Assembly: GCF_000832305.1 (NCBI RefSeq)
Contig: NZ_CP010537.1
Location: 1,922,001-1,986,000, forward strand
Direction of reading: 5' to 3'
Length of the DNA: 64,000 nt
Source of the DNA: Cupriavidus basilensis
GTDB taxonomy: Bacteria; Pseudomonadota; Gammaproteobacteria; Burkholderiales; Burkholderiaceae
This document shows, in pieces, positions 16,645 through 24,971 of this stretch. The notes beneath the pieces are model-generated. The model saw nothing but the letters and a program-made list of their open reading frames with translations. It was not told the origin of the DNA and ran no database searches. Positions within the stretch are counted from its first letter, which is position 1; every line of letters starts with the position of its first letter. Position numbers and translations under genes: made by a program.

Positions 16645-17139
16645 TTAGCTCCGCGCTATCTTGGTCAAGGCTTCCTGCAGTTGCGCATTGCTCATTGCCT
16701 CAAGCGGCAGCATGAGCAGTTGCAGCATGCGGTAGCCGATCGCCTGCCGCGTCAGCTCGAACGCAAGGTGCTTTGCGTCGTCACCGCCCTGCGCGTGCGA
16801 GGGGTCGGCATACCCCCAGTGCATCTTGACCGGGCTGCCCGGCCAGTATGGGCACGCCTCGGCCGCGGCGCTATCGCAGACGGTGATCACAATATCCATC
16901 TTGGGTGCATCGTCGCCGACGAACTCGTCCCAGCTCTTGCTGCGATAGCCCTCCACATCGACGCCGGCCTGGCTCAGCGCTTCGAGCGCAAACGGGTTGA
17001 TGCGGCCGCTTGGCGCGCTGCCGGCGCTATAGGCCCGGACATCCCTATCAAGCTGTTTTGCCAGATGGTTGAGCATGCCCTCGCTCAACACGCTGCGAGC
17101 CGAATTGTGGGTGCAAAGAATCAGAACGTTGGTCGTCAT
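16645..17139 (-). CDS. arsC: Arsenate reductase, low-molecular-weight phosphatase type
   Basis: A 164-residue ArsC. It has the phosphatase loop C-T-H-N-S-A-R-S with nucleophile Cys9 and two more cysteines, Cys88 and Cys96, in TVCDSAAAEACPYWPG, as needed for the disulfide relay of the thioredoxin-linked class. WGYADPSHAQG matches the conserved region after them. The ATG chosen begins the beta strand MTTNVLILC; the longer open frame upstream belongs to the arsC remnant. It reduces arsenate to arsenite for export. Confidence 0.93.
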   Translation of the reverse strand: MTTNVLILCTHNSARSVLSEGMLNHLAKQLDRDVRAYSAGSAPSGRINPFALEALSQAGVDVEGYRSKSWDEFVGDDAPKMDIVITVCDSAAAEACPYWPGSPVKMHWGYADPSHAQGGDDAKHLAFELTRQAIGYRMLQLLMLPLEAMSNAQLQEALTKIARS

Positions 17140-17158
17140 GGGAACCGCCCGGTGATGG

Positions 17159-17395
17159 TCAGCTTTGCCCGATATCGCGCACTGCCTTTTGAAGGGCAAC
17201 GGCATCGAGCTTGAGGATAGGTAGGGACAGGAACAATTCGATGCGGCGTTTCAGCGTGATGGCGGCATCGTTGATCGCCTACCGCTTCTGCGCCTCGGTC
17301 CCTTCGCATGTGGCCGGGTCCGGCACATTTCAGTGCGCCGTCATCGGTTGACCGGGCCATACCGGGCACATTTCTCCGGTGACCCTGTCGCTCAT
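17159..17395 (-). pseudogene. Second arsC, N-terminally deleted with two nonsense codons
   Basis: One frame reads MSDRVTGEMCPVWPGQPMTAH, stop, NVPDPATCEGTEAQKR, stop, AINDAAITLKRRIELFLSLP and on to DIGQS at a normal stop. This is the C-terminal half of an ArsC of a different subtype from the intact copy (GE-x-C-PVWPGQP). The first stop replaces the Trp of the AHW motif (TGG to TGA) and the second is TAG. The phosphatase loop is missing. It lies between arsI and the intact arsC in the same orientation. Confidence 0.8.
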
Positions 17396-17404
17396 GATGA
17401 GCCT

Positions 17405-17887
17405 TCAGCAGCACGATGCGTTGGATTTCACGGCGATGCCGATCGGCTTGCCCTGCGGGGCGCGCGGCGCGCAACATGCCGAGTCTGCGTTCGCGGACTC
17501 CGCGGGCCGGCTTTCACCGAACACCGGCACATTCCCGAGCGTGTGGAAATGCTCCCACGCGATGCCTTGCGGATCCGTAACCCAGTGCTTCTCGCTACGT
17601 GCGTAGCAGCAGGTCGTCTGCCCTTCATCAAGCAGCGCCATATCGGCAGCTTCCGCACGGTCTTTCAGCGCCACCAGTTCCTCCGCGTTGTCGGTCTGGA
17701 ATCCCAGGTGATCCACGCCAGACTCACCGCCACGGGTGGAGATGGCGAAGTTCACTCGCGGATCCTCTAGCATCCACTTCGCGTAGTCGCTCTCGACCCG
17801 CGTGGGCGCGGCCGCGAACAGCTTCGAGTAGAAGGCAATGCTCTTGCCGAGGTCCTGGACGTTGAGGTGGACGTGAAAGCGCTTCAT
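17405..17887 (-). CDS. arsI: ArsI C-As lyase (organoarsenical dioxygenase)
   Basis: A 160-residue vicinal-oxygen-chelate enzyme of the ArsI/CadI group, which cleaves the C-As bond of trivalent methylarsenicals and aromatic arsenicals. Likely Fe(II) ligands are the N-terminal His (FHVHLNV), His60 (VDHLGF) and Glu112 (WEHF). The paired cysteines Cys93-Cys94 (TTCCYA) that bind the arsenical are present. Extra cysteines near the C-terminus (SACCAP and a final SCC) match the thiol-rich tail of ArsI proteins. It lies 12 nt after arsR, so it is probably the first structural gene of the operon. Confidence 0.9.
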   Translation of the reverse strand: MKRFHVHLNVQDLGKSIAFYSKLFAAAPTRVESDYAKWMLEDPRVNFAISTRGGESGVDHLGFQTDNAEELVALKDRAEAADMALLDEGQTTCCYARSEKHWVTDPQGIAWEHFHTLGNVPVFGESRPAESANADSACCAPRAPQGKPIGIAVKSNASCC

Positions 17888-17899
17888 TGGATTTCCCCT

Positions 17900-18226
17900 T
17901 TAACACGCACAAACGGTGGCGGCGGTATTGTCGAAACAGGCCTCCCCTTGGCAGCAGTTGGCTGTCAGGAAGCCAAGCAGGTCGTTCATGTGCTCAAACG
18001 CTGCGCGATAGATCAGATGCCGGCCTTCACGCTCTTGCGTGATCAGACTGGCATTCATCAATTCCTTCAGGTGGAAGGACAACGTCGCACCGGGCACCCC
18101 GATCTGTTCGGTCATCGCGCCGGGCGTCAACCCGGATGGCCCGGCCACCACCAGCAAGCGGAAAACCTGTAGCCGCAGGCCATGGGCCAGGGCGGCGAGA
18201 GAGCGGATTGCTTCGTTTTCTTCCAT
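17900..18226 (-). CDS. arsR: ArsR-family arsenic-responsive repressor (copy 1)
   Basis: A 108-residue winged-helix repressor starting MEENEAIRSLAALAHGLRLQ. The HTH is in TEQIGVPGATLSFHLKEL and the wing in EGRHLIYRAAFE. The C-terminal tail holds five cysteines (NCCQGEACF and VCAC) suited to As(III) binding. It heads the operon arsR-arsI-(arsC remnant)-arsC-aqpS. The ATG after the AT-rich dyad is chosen; the longer frame upstream crosses the promoter. Confidence 0.9.
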   Translation of the reverse strand: MEENEAIRSLAALAHGLRLQVFRLLVVAGPSGLTPGAMTEQIGVPGATLSFHLKELMNASLITQEREGRHLIYRAAFEHMNDLLGFLTANCCQGEACFDNTAATVCAC

Positions 18227-18234
18227 GTTTCCAT

Positions 18235-18249
18235 AATATTGGAAATATT
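18235..18249. promoter_or_regulatory. Candidate ArsR operator
   Basis: Dyad AATATT-GGA-AATATT 9-23 nt upstream of the arsR start, in the divergent gap with chrA. An 11-mer from it, TTGGAAATATT, recurs exactly upstream of aioB at 22857. AT-rich imperfect dyads are usual ArsR targets; binding is inferred. Confidence 0.5.
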
Positions 18250-18395
18250 GACCAAAAACAAGGGCGACGAAGGCGGGCGAGGCGCGCGCCAGGCCGACGA
18301 CAGGCGACGCCGGCAAGCCGACCGTGTGCGGATTCTGTGCGCGCCGGCGCGGTGGTTTGACGCCTGTCATCCAGGGTCGTTAGCATGGGAGGGTT

Positions 18396-18421
18396 ATCGA
18401 TCTTCGATAGCGAAAATCGAT
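18396..18421. repeat. Inverted repeat in the chrA leader
   Basis: ATCGATCTTCG and CGAAAATCGAT with a 4-nt loop (one mismatch in 11), 30-55 nt before the preferred chrA start. It may be an operator or an mRNA hairpin. Its presence argues against the earlier ATG as the start of chrA. Confidence 0.45.
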
Positions 18422-18450
18422 TGTTTGCCAACCGAAGTGGAGTTGAATGG

Positions 18451-19677
18451 ATGCTAGCCACCGAGAATGAGGTCAAGAGGGATAGGGATGCCATTGCCAA
18501 TGCCTGGGCGGTGCTTCTCGCTTTCCTCCGGCTGGGCCTGACTTCCTTTGGGGGGCCGATTGCCCACCTAGGCTACTTCCGAGAGGAATTCGTCACGCGT
18601 CGACGCTGGCTGAGCGAGCGCAGCTATGCGGATCTGGTTGCCCTCTGCCAGTTTTTGCCCGGTCCCGCCAGCAGCCAGGTTGGCATGGCGATAGGCTTGT
18701 CGCGCGCCGGCTTCATGGGCGCGGTGGCGGCCTGGGTCGGGTTCACGTTGCCGTCCGCAGTGGCCCTGGTGCTGTTCGCTCTGAGCATTTCGACGTGGGG
18801 CGATGTGATACCGGCCGGTGCGTTGCATGGCCTGAAGGTGGTGGCCGTGGCCGTGGTCGCGCAGGCCGTCTGGGGCATGGCCCGCAGTCTCTGCACGGAC
18901 ACTACCCGTATCACCATTGCGGCGTTCTCCGCCTGCATCGCGCAGCTTTGGCCGAATGCGTGGGGACAGGTCGGCGTGATCGCTGCGTCCGCCGTGGTGG
19001 GCCTGGCGATGTTCAAGCCAGCCCGCGATGTAACCCACGATCCGCTTCCGATCTCAATCAGCCGGCGTGTCGGGGGCTTGCTGCTGGGCGCCTTTTTCAT
19101 CCTGCTGGCGGGCCTGCCCCTGGCCGTGCAGGCGTGGCCCAATCAGACTCTGGCTGTAGCGGGTGCATTCTATCGTGCGGGATCGCTGGTCTTTGGCGGG
19201 GGGCACGTGGTGCTGCCGCTCTTGCAAGCCGCGGTGGTGCCCAGCGGCTGGGTAACGAATGACACCTTCCTGGCGGGCTACGGCGCAGCGCAGGCGGTGC
19301 CGGGGCCGCTATTCACGTTTGCAGCGTTTCTCGGCGCGTCCATGACGGTTGCGCCGAGCGGATGGATCGGTGCGCTGGTGTGCCTGGTGGCTATTTTTGT
19401 CCCGTCGTTTCTATTGGTAGCCGGCACGTTGCCGTTCTGGGAGCAGCTGCGCCGCAACGTGCGCACGCAGGCGGCGCTTGCCGGCGTGAACGCGGGTGTG
19501 GTCGGGTTATTGCTGGCCGCGCTCTATCATCCCGTCTGGACCAGCGCCGTGCACGGGCCCGCAGACTTCGGACTCGCGGTGATCGCGTTCGTGGCGCTCA
19601 TGTTCTGGAAGCTTCCGCCGTGGCTGGTTGTCATTTGCAGCGGAGCCGCCGGGTGGCTGCTGAGCGTGGCCCTTTAA
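18451..19677 (+). CDS. chrA: ChrA-type chromate/anion transporter
   Basis: A 408-residue CHR-family protein made of two homologous halves. Half 1 has FLRLGLTSFGGPIAHLGYF and LCQFLPGPASSQ; half 2 has AGSLVFGGGHVVLPLLQ and AQAVPGPLFTFAAFLG. These paired GGP/PGP motifs are diagnostic. The start is placed at an ATG with GGAG 8 nt upstream; an earlier in-frame ATG (18385) lacks a site. The gene is divergent from arsR and converges with aioA, so within this island it may serve arsenic detoxification or oxyanion exchange rather than chromate. Confidence 0.88.
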   Translation: MLATENEVKRDRDAIANAWAVLLAFLRLGLTSFGGPIAHLGYFREEFVTRRRWLSERSYADLVALCQFLPGPASSQVGMAIGLSRAGFMGAVAAWVGFTLPSAVALVLFALSISTWGDVIPAGALHGLKVVAVAVVAQAVWGMARSLCTDTTRITIAAFSACIAQLWPNAWGQVGVIAASAVVGLAMFKPARDVTHDPLPISISRRVGGLLLGAFFILLAGLPLAVQAWPNQTLAVAGAFYRAGSLVFGGGHVVLPLLQAAVVPSGWVTNDTFLAGYGAAQAVPGPLFTFAAFLGASMTVAPSGWIGALVCLVAIFVPSFLLVAGTLPFWEQLRRNVRTQAALAGVNAGVVGLLLAALYHPVWTSAVHGPADFGLAVIAFVALMFWKLPPWLVVICSGAAGWLLSVAL

Positions 19678-19703
19678 CATTCGCGCCGCCGAGCGGGCTC
19701 GCG

Positions 19704-22190
19704 CTAGGCGCGGTCAAACCGCCGCCGCTTGAAGCTGACGGTGTCCTTGAAGTCCTGCATGCTGCCAACGCGGCGCAGGTCCGCCCAGGTGCCCTTGTAG
19801 TACGGCACCACATTGCGGTCGGTCCACGGCGTGGTCACGTTGCCCATGACCCCGTTGAAATGACCAAACTGCATGAAGGTCTGGTTGCGTTTGATGTCTG
19901 GCTCCAGGTAGGCAAGGGCATAGGTGGAACCGTAGTCGTTATAGACTTCGACCACATCGCCGGAGGCCACGCCCAGCGCTTGCGCGTCCGCTGGATGGAT
20001 CTCGAGATAGGCCATGGGCACCCGCGCACGCACGAATTCGTTGAACTGGTCGTGGTACATCGTCTGCCACACTTCGTTGACCCGGCCGTTGTTGATCCAG
20101 AAGTGATACTTGGCCTTCTGCTCGGCGACAGGCTTCGGCAGCCCGGGCCAGGTCGCCGGCTTGAACTCGGCCTTGCCATCGGGCGTATCGAACTTGCCGT
20201 CCATGTAGAGCATTTCGGTCCCGGCCAACTGGCCGTTGCGGTACGCCTTCGCAGGCAGCTGCACGCCGTTGTTGCCCATCGCACGCAGGCGCTCGTATGT
20301 GACCAGGTTGCCGGTCTTGCCGCCCTGGCTATCGATCGGGACGGCGCCGGGCTGGCCCGCCTGACGGAAGCCGTCATTGAAGGCATCCTCTTCGGTCCGC
20401 CAGTCGAAGCCGCCAAAGCGCGCGGCCATCTCGCCCTTGCCCTCGGCCTCGTACAAGCGCTTGAGCGTATTGGCAATACCGGCGGCGATCAGGCAGTCCG
20501 GGCGCGCGGTGCCCGGTGGATCCATGAACTTGTCCGACAAGCGCATCCGGCGCTCGCCGTTCATCGACGTCAGGTGCATCTCGCCCGGATGCGCGGCCGG
20601 CAGCATCAGGTGGGCGGCGTCAGCCAGGCTGGTGGGATACAGGTTGATGTTGGTCAGGAACAGCCCGCCCTTGCTCTTCACAGCATCGTAGATCGCATCC
20701 GCCATCTGCGGCACGGTGGCCCCGCGCTGGCGTGCCATCGCCTCTCGCACAACCGCGGTGCGCCGCAGGATCACGGCGCGGTGCTCCTGCGCATTGAGTG
20801 TGGTCTGGAACGGATTGGCGCCCCACGCCGTGTACATCAGCCCCTTGCCGTGGATGATCTCCTGGTCCACATAAATCTTCGTGCTGCCAGGATAGGGTGG
20901 CCTGGCATAACCCTCCTGGTGCCCGCCCATGCGCACCACGCCCGTGCCGCGCCGGCCGACGTTGTGCGTGGCCAGGACCAGGTCCACCAGCGCGGACTGG
21001 ATGAGGTAGTTGTCGTTGCCCCAGATGATGCCCTTCTCGTAGGCATGCATCGTATGCGGCCGGTGGCCGGACGCCTTTGGCTTGTAGGCCCACTCGGCCG
21101 CGCGCCTGAGCTTGTCGACCGGGATGCCGGTAATGCGGCTGGTGTCTTCCAGCGACAACCGGTTCGCGCGCAGCGCCGCATCGAATCCCTTGGTATAGCC
21201 CGCGATGAATTCCTGATCGTGCCAGCCCTGGTCGACCACATGGGTCAGCAACCCATCGAACAGGGCAATGTCGGTGCCGGGCTCGATATCGAGGTGCAGC
21301 ACGTTGTCCTTGCCGGCCGCCTGCTCCGCCACCGCGATCGTGGTGGTGCGGCGCGGGTCCACGAAAATCACCTTGGCCGCGGCGATGCTTTCGCCCGGGA
21401 AGCGCGCCTTGCGCTTGTCCATGGTCTGGCCCTGCAGATTCGGCAGCCAGTGCGCCAGGAAGTAGTTGGTCTGGGTCTCGTAGGAGTTGCAGCCGATTGC
21501 CATGATCACATCGGCGAGTTCGGCATCCTCATAGCTGTTGTTGAGTTCGCCGATGCCCATTTCGCGGGTGGCATGGCATTCGGAGTTGTAGGCCGGCCGA
21601 TTGTGGATCCGGACCAGAGGCGTCTTGAGCGCCGTGAACATCAGCTTGCCGGTGCCCCAGGTGTTCTCGAAGCCGCCGCCCGCGCCACCGTGGTCAAAGC
21701 AATCGAACGCCAGCGCTGCGGGCCCGTCGCGATCCAGGATCCGCTTGGTTACGCTGGCGTAAAGGGCCAGCGCGTCATCCCAGCTGGTATCGACCCATTG
21801 GTCGGCCATATAGACGCGCGGGCTGCGCAAGCGGGCCCTGGCCACGCCGTCCGGGTTGTACATCACCTTGGCCAACTGACCGCCTCGCGTTGACGACAAG
21901 CCTTGGTTCACGCTGCATTGCTTGTCGGGCACGATGAAGATGTTGTGGCGCTGGCCGTCCCGGTCGGTGACGGTGTTCTGCATGTTCGGCGTCATCACCA
22001 CCGCCAGCGCAGGCAGTTGCTTGCGAAAGTCCAGCCCGAGCGCGTTCTGGCCGGGCGCTCGGCCGCCCTCGATGTTCTCCGGCCATTTGTAGACGTGATA
22101 GCCGCACCCGACGATGCAGAAATGGCAGGTCAGGTTGGTCCGCTGCGCATTCACGGGTGGCAGGGCCACCCGGTCCTTGTTGGTTGCCAT
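19704..22190 (-). CDS. aioA: Arsenite oxidase large molybdopterin subunit
   Basis: An 828-residue DMSO-reductase-family enzyme that oxidises As(III) to As(V). The N-terminus has Cys22-x2-Cys25-x3-Cys29 (CHFCIVGC) for the 3Fe-4S cluster, which lacks the fourth Cys as in AioA. Conserved AioA segments include [20 protein letters not shown] and the C-terminal dinucleotide-binding part [18 protein letters not shown]. It has no signal peptide of its own and would be exported with the Tat-carrying AioB. Length matches the family. It is the second gene of aioBA, 15 nt after aioB. Confidence 0.96.
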   Translation of the reverse strand: MATNKDRVALPPVNAQRTNLTCHFCIVGCGYHVYKWPENIEGGRAPGQNALGLDFRKQLPALAVVMTPNMQNTVTDRDGQRHNIFIVPDKQCSVNQGLSSTRGGQLAKVMYNPDGVARARLRSPRVYMADQWVDTSWDDALALYASVTKRILDRDGPAALAFDCFDHGGAGGGFENTWGTGKLMFTALKTPLVRIHNRPAYNSECHATREMGIGELNNSYEDAELADVIMAIGCNSYETQTNYFLAHWLPNLQGQTMDKRKARFPGESIAAAKVIFVDPRRTTTIAVAEQAAGKDNVLHLDIEPGTDIALFDGLLTHVVDQGWHDQEFIAGYTKGFDAALRANRLSLEDTSRITGIPVDKLRRAAEWAYKPKASGHRPHTMHAYEKGIIWGNDNYLIQSALVDLVLATHNVGRRGTGVVRMGGHQEGYARPPYPGSTKIYVDQEIIHGKGLMYTAWGANPFQTTLNAQEHRAVILRRTAVVREAMARQRGATVPQMADAIYDAVKSKGGLFLTNINLYPTSLADAAHLMLPAAHPGEMHLTSMNGERRMRLSDKFMDPPGTARPDCLIAAGIANTLKRLYEAEGKGEMAARFGGFDWRTEEDAFNDGFRQAGQPGAVPIDSQGGKTGNLVTYERLRAMGNNGVQLPAKAYRNGQLAGTEMLYMDGKFDTPDGKAEFKPATWPGLPKPVAEQKAKYHFWINNGRVNEVWQTMYHDQFNEFVRARVPMAYLEIHPADAQALGVASGDVVEVYNDYGSTYALAYLEPDIKRNQTFMQFGHFNGVMGNVTTPWTDRNVVPYYKGTWADLRRVGSMQDFKDTVSFKRRRFDRA

Positions 22191-22205
22191 GGCAGTACGC
22201 CCCCT

Positions 22206-22724
22206 TCACAGCAGGTTGGCTTGACGCCCGTAGATCAGCCCCTCGACACCGACGGCTTTCACCGTGCCATCGCTGGCGTTGTACTGCAACTGGACCATGG
22301 GCAGGTTTTCGGTTGCCTGTCCCGACACCATCTGCCCGCTTTTCTCGGGGTCGAAGATGCTGAAATGGCAGGGGCACTTGAAGGTGCGGGCGCCAGCGTC
22401 GTAGGCAACCGGGCAGCCCATGTGCGTACAGAGCGTGCTGTAGGCCACCACGTCGCGGTCGGGGCCAACCCCGCCTGGCACTGGCATTCCCATCTTGATG
22501 GCGACGCAGGGCGACGACGCGTCCGGGTAGAGGAAACTGACCGGCGTATTGACCCGCAGCTGTCCGATCTGCGCAACCACCCTAGGGGCGAAAGGCAGCG
22601 TCGTCCGGCCCGGATCGCTGGGGGGTGGCGCAGCTTGCGCCGGGGTGGGCAAGCTTCCAGAAACACCAATGCCGGCGGCCGCGCCGCCGGTGGCCTTCAG
22701 GAACTCTCTGCGCGTGATGGACAT
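22206..22724 (-). CDS. aioB: Arsenite oxidase small Rieske subunit
   Basis: A 172-residue periplasmic Rieske protein. The N-terminus [14 protein letters not shown] is a Tat signal. The 2Fe-2S ligands are in CTHMGC and CPCH, and the second cysteines of both motifs are present, so the disulfide seen in the Alcaligenes-type enzyme can form. GGAGGGGGG immediately precedes the ATG. It passes electrons from the AioA 3Fe-4S cluster to a cytochrome or azurin; no such carrier and no AioXSR regulators are in the window. Confidence 0.95.
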   Translation of the reverse strand: MSITRREFLKATGGAAAGIGVSGSLPTPAQAAPPPSDPGRTTLPFAPRVVAQIGQLRVNTPVSFLYPDASSPCVAIKMGMPVPGGVGPDRDVVAYSTLCTHMGCPVAYDAGARTFKCPCHFSIFDPEKSGQMVSGQATENLPMVQLQYNASDGTVKAVGVEGLIYGRQANLL

Positions 22725-23126
22725 GATCCCCCCTCCTGCGGATTGCGATCGCGATGCCCGTCGCGGGTCGCCGGCACTCCGTGGTCGTTGGCATGGGGGC
22801 ATGCTTGCGGCCGCAGCCCCGGTGGGGCCACGCGGCGATGACTACCGCCGATATTTTTGGAAATATTTAATTATTTCTAGGGCAACGGCGCGACGAATGC
22901 AAGCTGCACTGCGGTACAGATACCGTCACCAGGTAGTGCGACCGTGCGACGCTCCGTGCCACAAGGCGGGTCTATCTTAATGCTAGATCCAGCTTTGACA
23001 GCGGGGTGCAACCAGTTGAATTCATTGGAAATTTTCACAATGTTTCCACACCGGAATACCTGACGCCTGACATCAGGACACGCCGATAAACCATTGATTT
23101 TCATGCGTTCCGATGGCCAGGCTGCT
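22725..23126. other. Intergenic region upstream of aioBA
   Basis: No coding sequence is supported here. It should hold the aioBA promoter on the minus strand. At 22851-22868 an AT-rich imperfect dyad (ATATTT...AAATAT) contains TTGGAAATATT, the same 11-mer as in the arsR operator. A TGGCACG-containing stretch near 22946-22962 resembles a sigma-54 site but its spacing is one nucleotide too long. Confidence 0.5.
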
Positions 23127-24695
23127 TTATGTCCTCCGCAGCAAGTGTTTCTGGATTTTCCCGCTTGTGGTCTTTGGCAGCGCATCGACGAAGTGATACC
23201 GGCGCGGCCGCTTGTAGGCGGCCAGCCGGTCACCATGCACCAGGAAGCCGTCGAGCAGTGCCGCGGTAGCTTGCGCTCCGGGCTTGAGCACCACATAGGC
23301 GCCGACAACCTGTCCCCAGGTAGCATCCGCCTCGCCGATGACCGCCACTTCCAGCACGGCGGCGTGTTCGATCAGCGCATCCTCGACTTCCCGCGGATAC
23401 ACATTCTCGGCGCCCGAATTGATCATGTAGTCGATGCGATCGCGTACCCACAGGTAGCCGTCCTCGTCCAGGCTGCCGAGGTCGCCGGTGTGGTACCAGC
23501 CATGGGCCAGGGCGCGCGCATTGGCGTCCGGGCGGTTCAGGTAGCCGGCCATCATGCACGGGCCGCGCACCAGGATCTCGCCAACTTCTCCGGGTGCGCA
23601 AGGCCGGGCCGGATCGGTCGGGGCGTCGTCCTCGCGCAGCACCGCAACCACCAGGTCGTGATTGAGCGAGGGCAGGCCGGCCGAGCCGGCGTGGCTGAGC
23701 TGCTCATGCGGATACAGCACGGACATGCAGGGCCCCATCTCGGTGGTGCCATACACCTGCACCAAGCCCGCGCCAACCACGCGATCCCACTCGCGGATCA
23801 GGTGCGGCGCCATCGATGCGCCGCCGTACTCCACCAGCCGCAGCGACGACACATCGCGCGTGTGGGCGTCCGGGTGGTTGAGCATCATGCCGACCATGGT
23901 CGGCGCGGCGAAGAAGTGCGTGACGTTCTCGGCTTCGACCAGTTGCCAGGCCTCGCCGGCATCGAAGCGCCGCTGCAGCACCTGCGTGGCGCCCAGCTGC
24001 AGGCGCGGCAGGAAGCTGGTGTGCAGCTCCGCCGTGTGGTTCAGCGGCGCAATCGACAAGCCCACGTCCTCGCGCGAGAGCGTCATGGCCTGATGCATCA
24101 TCGCGTTGTGCGCGAGCTTGCTGCGATGCGTGTGCAGCACGCCCTTGGGGCGGCCGGTGGTGCCGCTGGTGTACATCAGGATGCAGGGATCGTTTTCGTC
24201 CACGGCGATGCCTGGCGCGTCTTGCGGCTGCCCCGCGGCCAGCGTGGCCAGGTGGTGCGTGGCAAAGGCCGGTGCCGGCTCGGGGTCCGCATAGATCCAG
24301 CGTGTTGTGCCCGGGGCCAGCTCGGCGGCTTTTTCCACCACGGCGCAGCCTTCCTGCTCGAACAGCAGGGCGCTGGCCTTGCCATCCTCCAGGATGAAGG
24401 CCAGTTCCTGGGCGGCCAGCCGGTAGTTGATCGGATTGAAGATCGCGCCCACGCGGGCCGCAGCCAGCATGCTGAAGACAAAGGCTGGCGTGTTGTAGAG
24501 GAAGGCCGCAACCACATCGCCATGGCCTACGCCGATCGACAGCAGCGCATGGGCGTGGCGATTCACCTGCGCATCCAGCTCGGCATAGGTCCAGGTGCGG
24601 CGGCTTGGCCCCACGCCGGCGACCAGCGCGATCTTGCGTGGCAGGTAGCGCGCGGGCCAGGAAAGGGTGTCGCCCAGCGTAAGGACGTGACTCAA
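23127..24695 (-). CDS. Acid:CoA ligase (FadD13-like)
   Basis: A 522-residue adenylate-forming enzyme. It has the P-loop MYTSGTTGRPKG, the adenine-binding QVYGTTEMGP, the YHTGDLGSLDEDGYLWVRDR hinge region, and the catalytic Lys in TTSGKIQKHLLRR. I place the start at a TTG: GGAG lies 7 nt before it and the protein then opens SHVLTLGDTLSWPARYLPRK, normal for the family. The frame runs much further upstream, but that part is antisense to the atuA-like gene. It is divergent from the atuA-like gene and probably activates a pathway acid. Confidence 0.88.
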   Translation of the reverse strand: MSHVLTLGDTLSWPARYLPRKIALVAGVGPSRRTWTYAELDAQVNRHAHALLSIGVGHGDVVAAFLYNTPAFVFSMLAAARVGAIFNPINYRLAAQELAFILEDGKASALLFEQEGCAVVEKAAELAPGTTRWIYADPEPAPAFATHHLATLAAGQPQDAPGIAVDENDPCILMYTSGTTGRPKGVLHTHRSKLAHNAMMHQAMTLSREDVGLSIAPLNHTAELHTSFLPRLQLGATQVLQRRFDAGEAWQLVEAENVTHFFAAPTMVGMMLNHPDAHTRDVSSLRLVEYGGASMAPHLIREWDRVVGAGLVQVYGTTEMGPCMSVLYPHEQLSHAGSAGLPSLNHDLVVAVLREDDAPTDPARPCAPGEVGEILVRGPCMMAGYLNRPDANARALAHGWYHTGDLGSLDEDGYLWVRDRIDYMINSGAENVYPREVEDALIEHAAVLEVAVIGEADATWGQVVGAYVVLKPGAQATAALLDGFLVHGDRLAAYKRPRRYHFVDALPKTTSGKIQKHLLRRT

Positions 24696-24855
24696 GGCAA
24701 TGCTCCAACAGCGGGGGTGGGGGGCGCCGGCGGGCAAGGCAAGCCGGCGAGGGCGGTCGAAAGAAAGCGGTCGAATATAAAGCCGGCGTCTCTTTTTGGG
24801 AAATAACGATTTGCACTTTGCATATATGGATCCGCCCGGGCGCGCGGCGCCGAAG

Positions 24856-24895
24856 CCAATTGACGCAAGACGCCATGCCTGCAAGTGGCTATCGT
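24856..24895 (+). promoter_or_regulatory. Regulon promoter A, before the atuA-like gene
   Basis: Element CCAATTGACGCAAGA with -10-like TATCGT starting 34 nt after its first base. It is one of seven matching sites across the island, with about 75 nt from the -10 to the start codon. Confidence 0.65.
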
Positions 24896-24971
24896 TCCTG
24901 CAAGGCCGGCGAGCCATGACTCGCCGATGACAATGGCAATCGAAGACTGAGGCGAAAGGGGAAGCGCGTCC

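Noticed and set aside
22946..22962. Sigma-54-like TGGCACG...GC site upstream of aioB on the minus strand
   Set aside because: The distance between the GG and GC elements is one nucleotide longer than the strict -24/-12 spacing, and no AioR gene is present.
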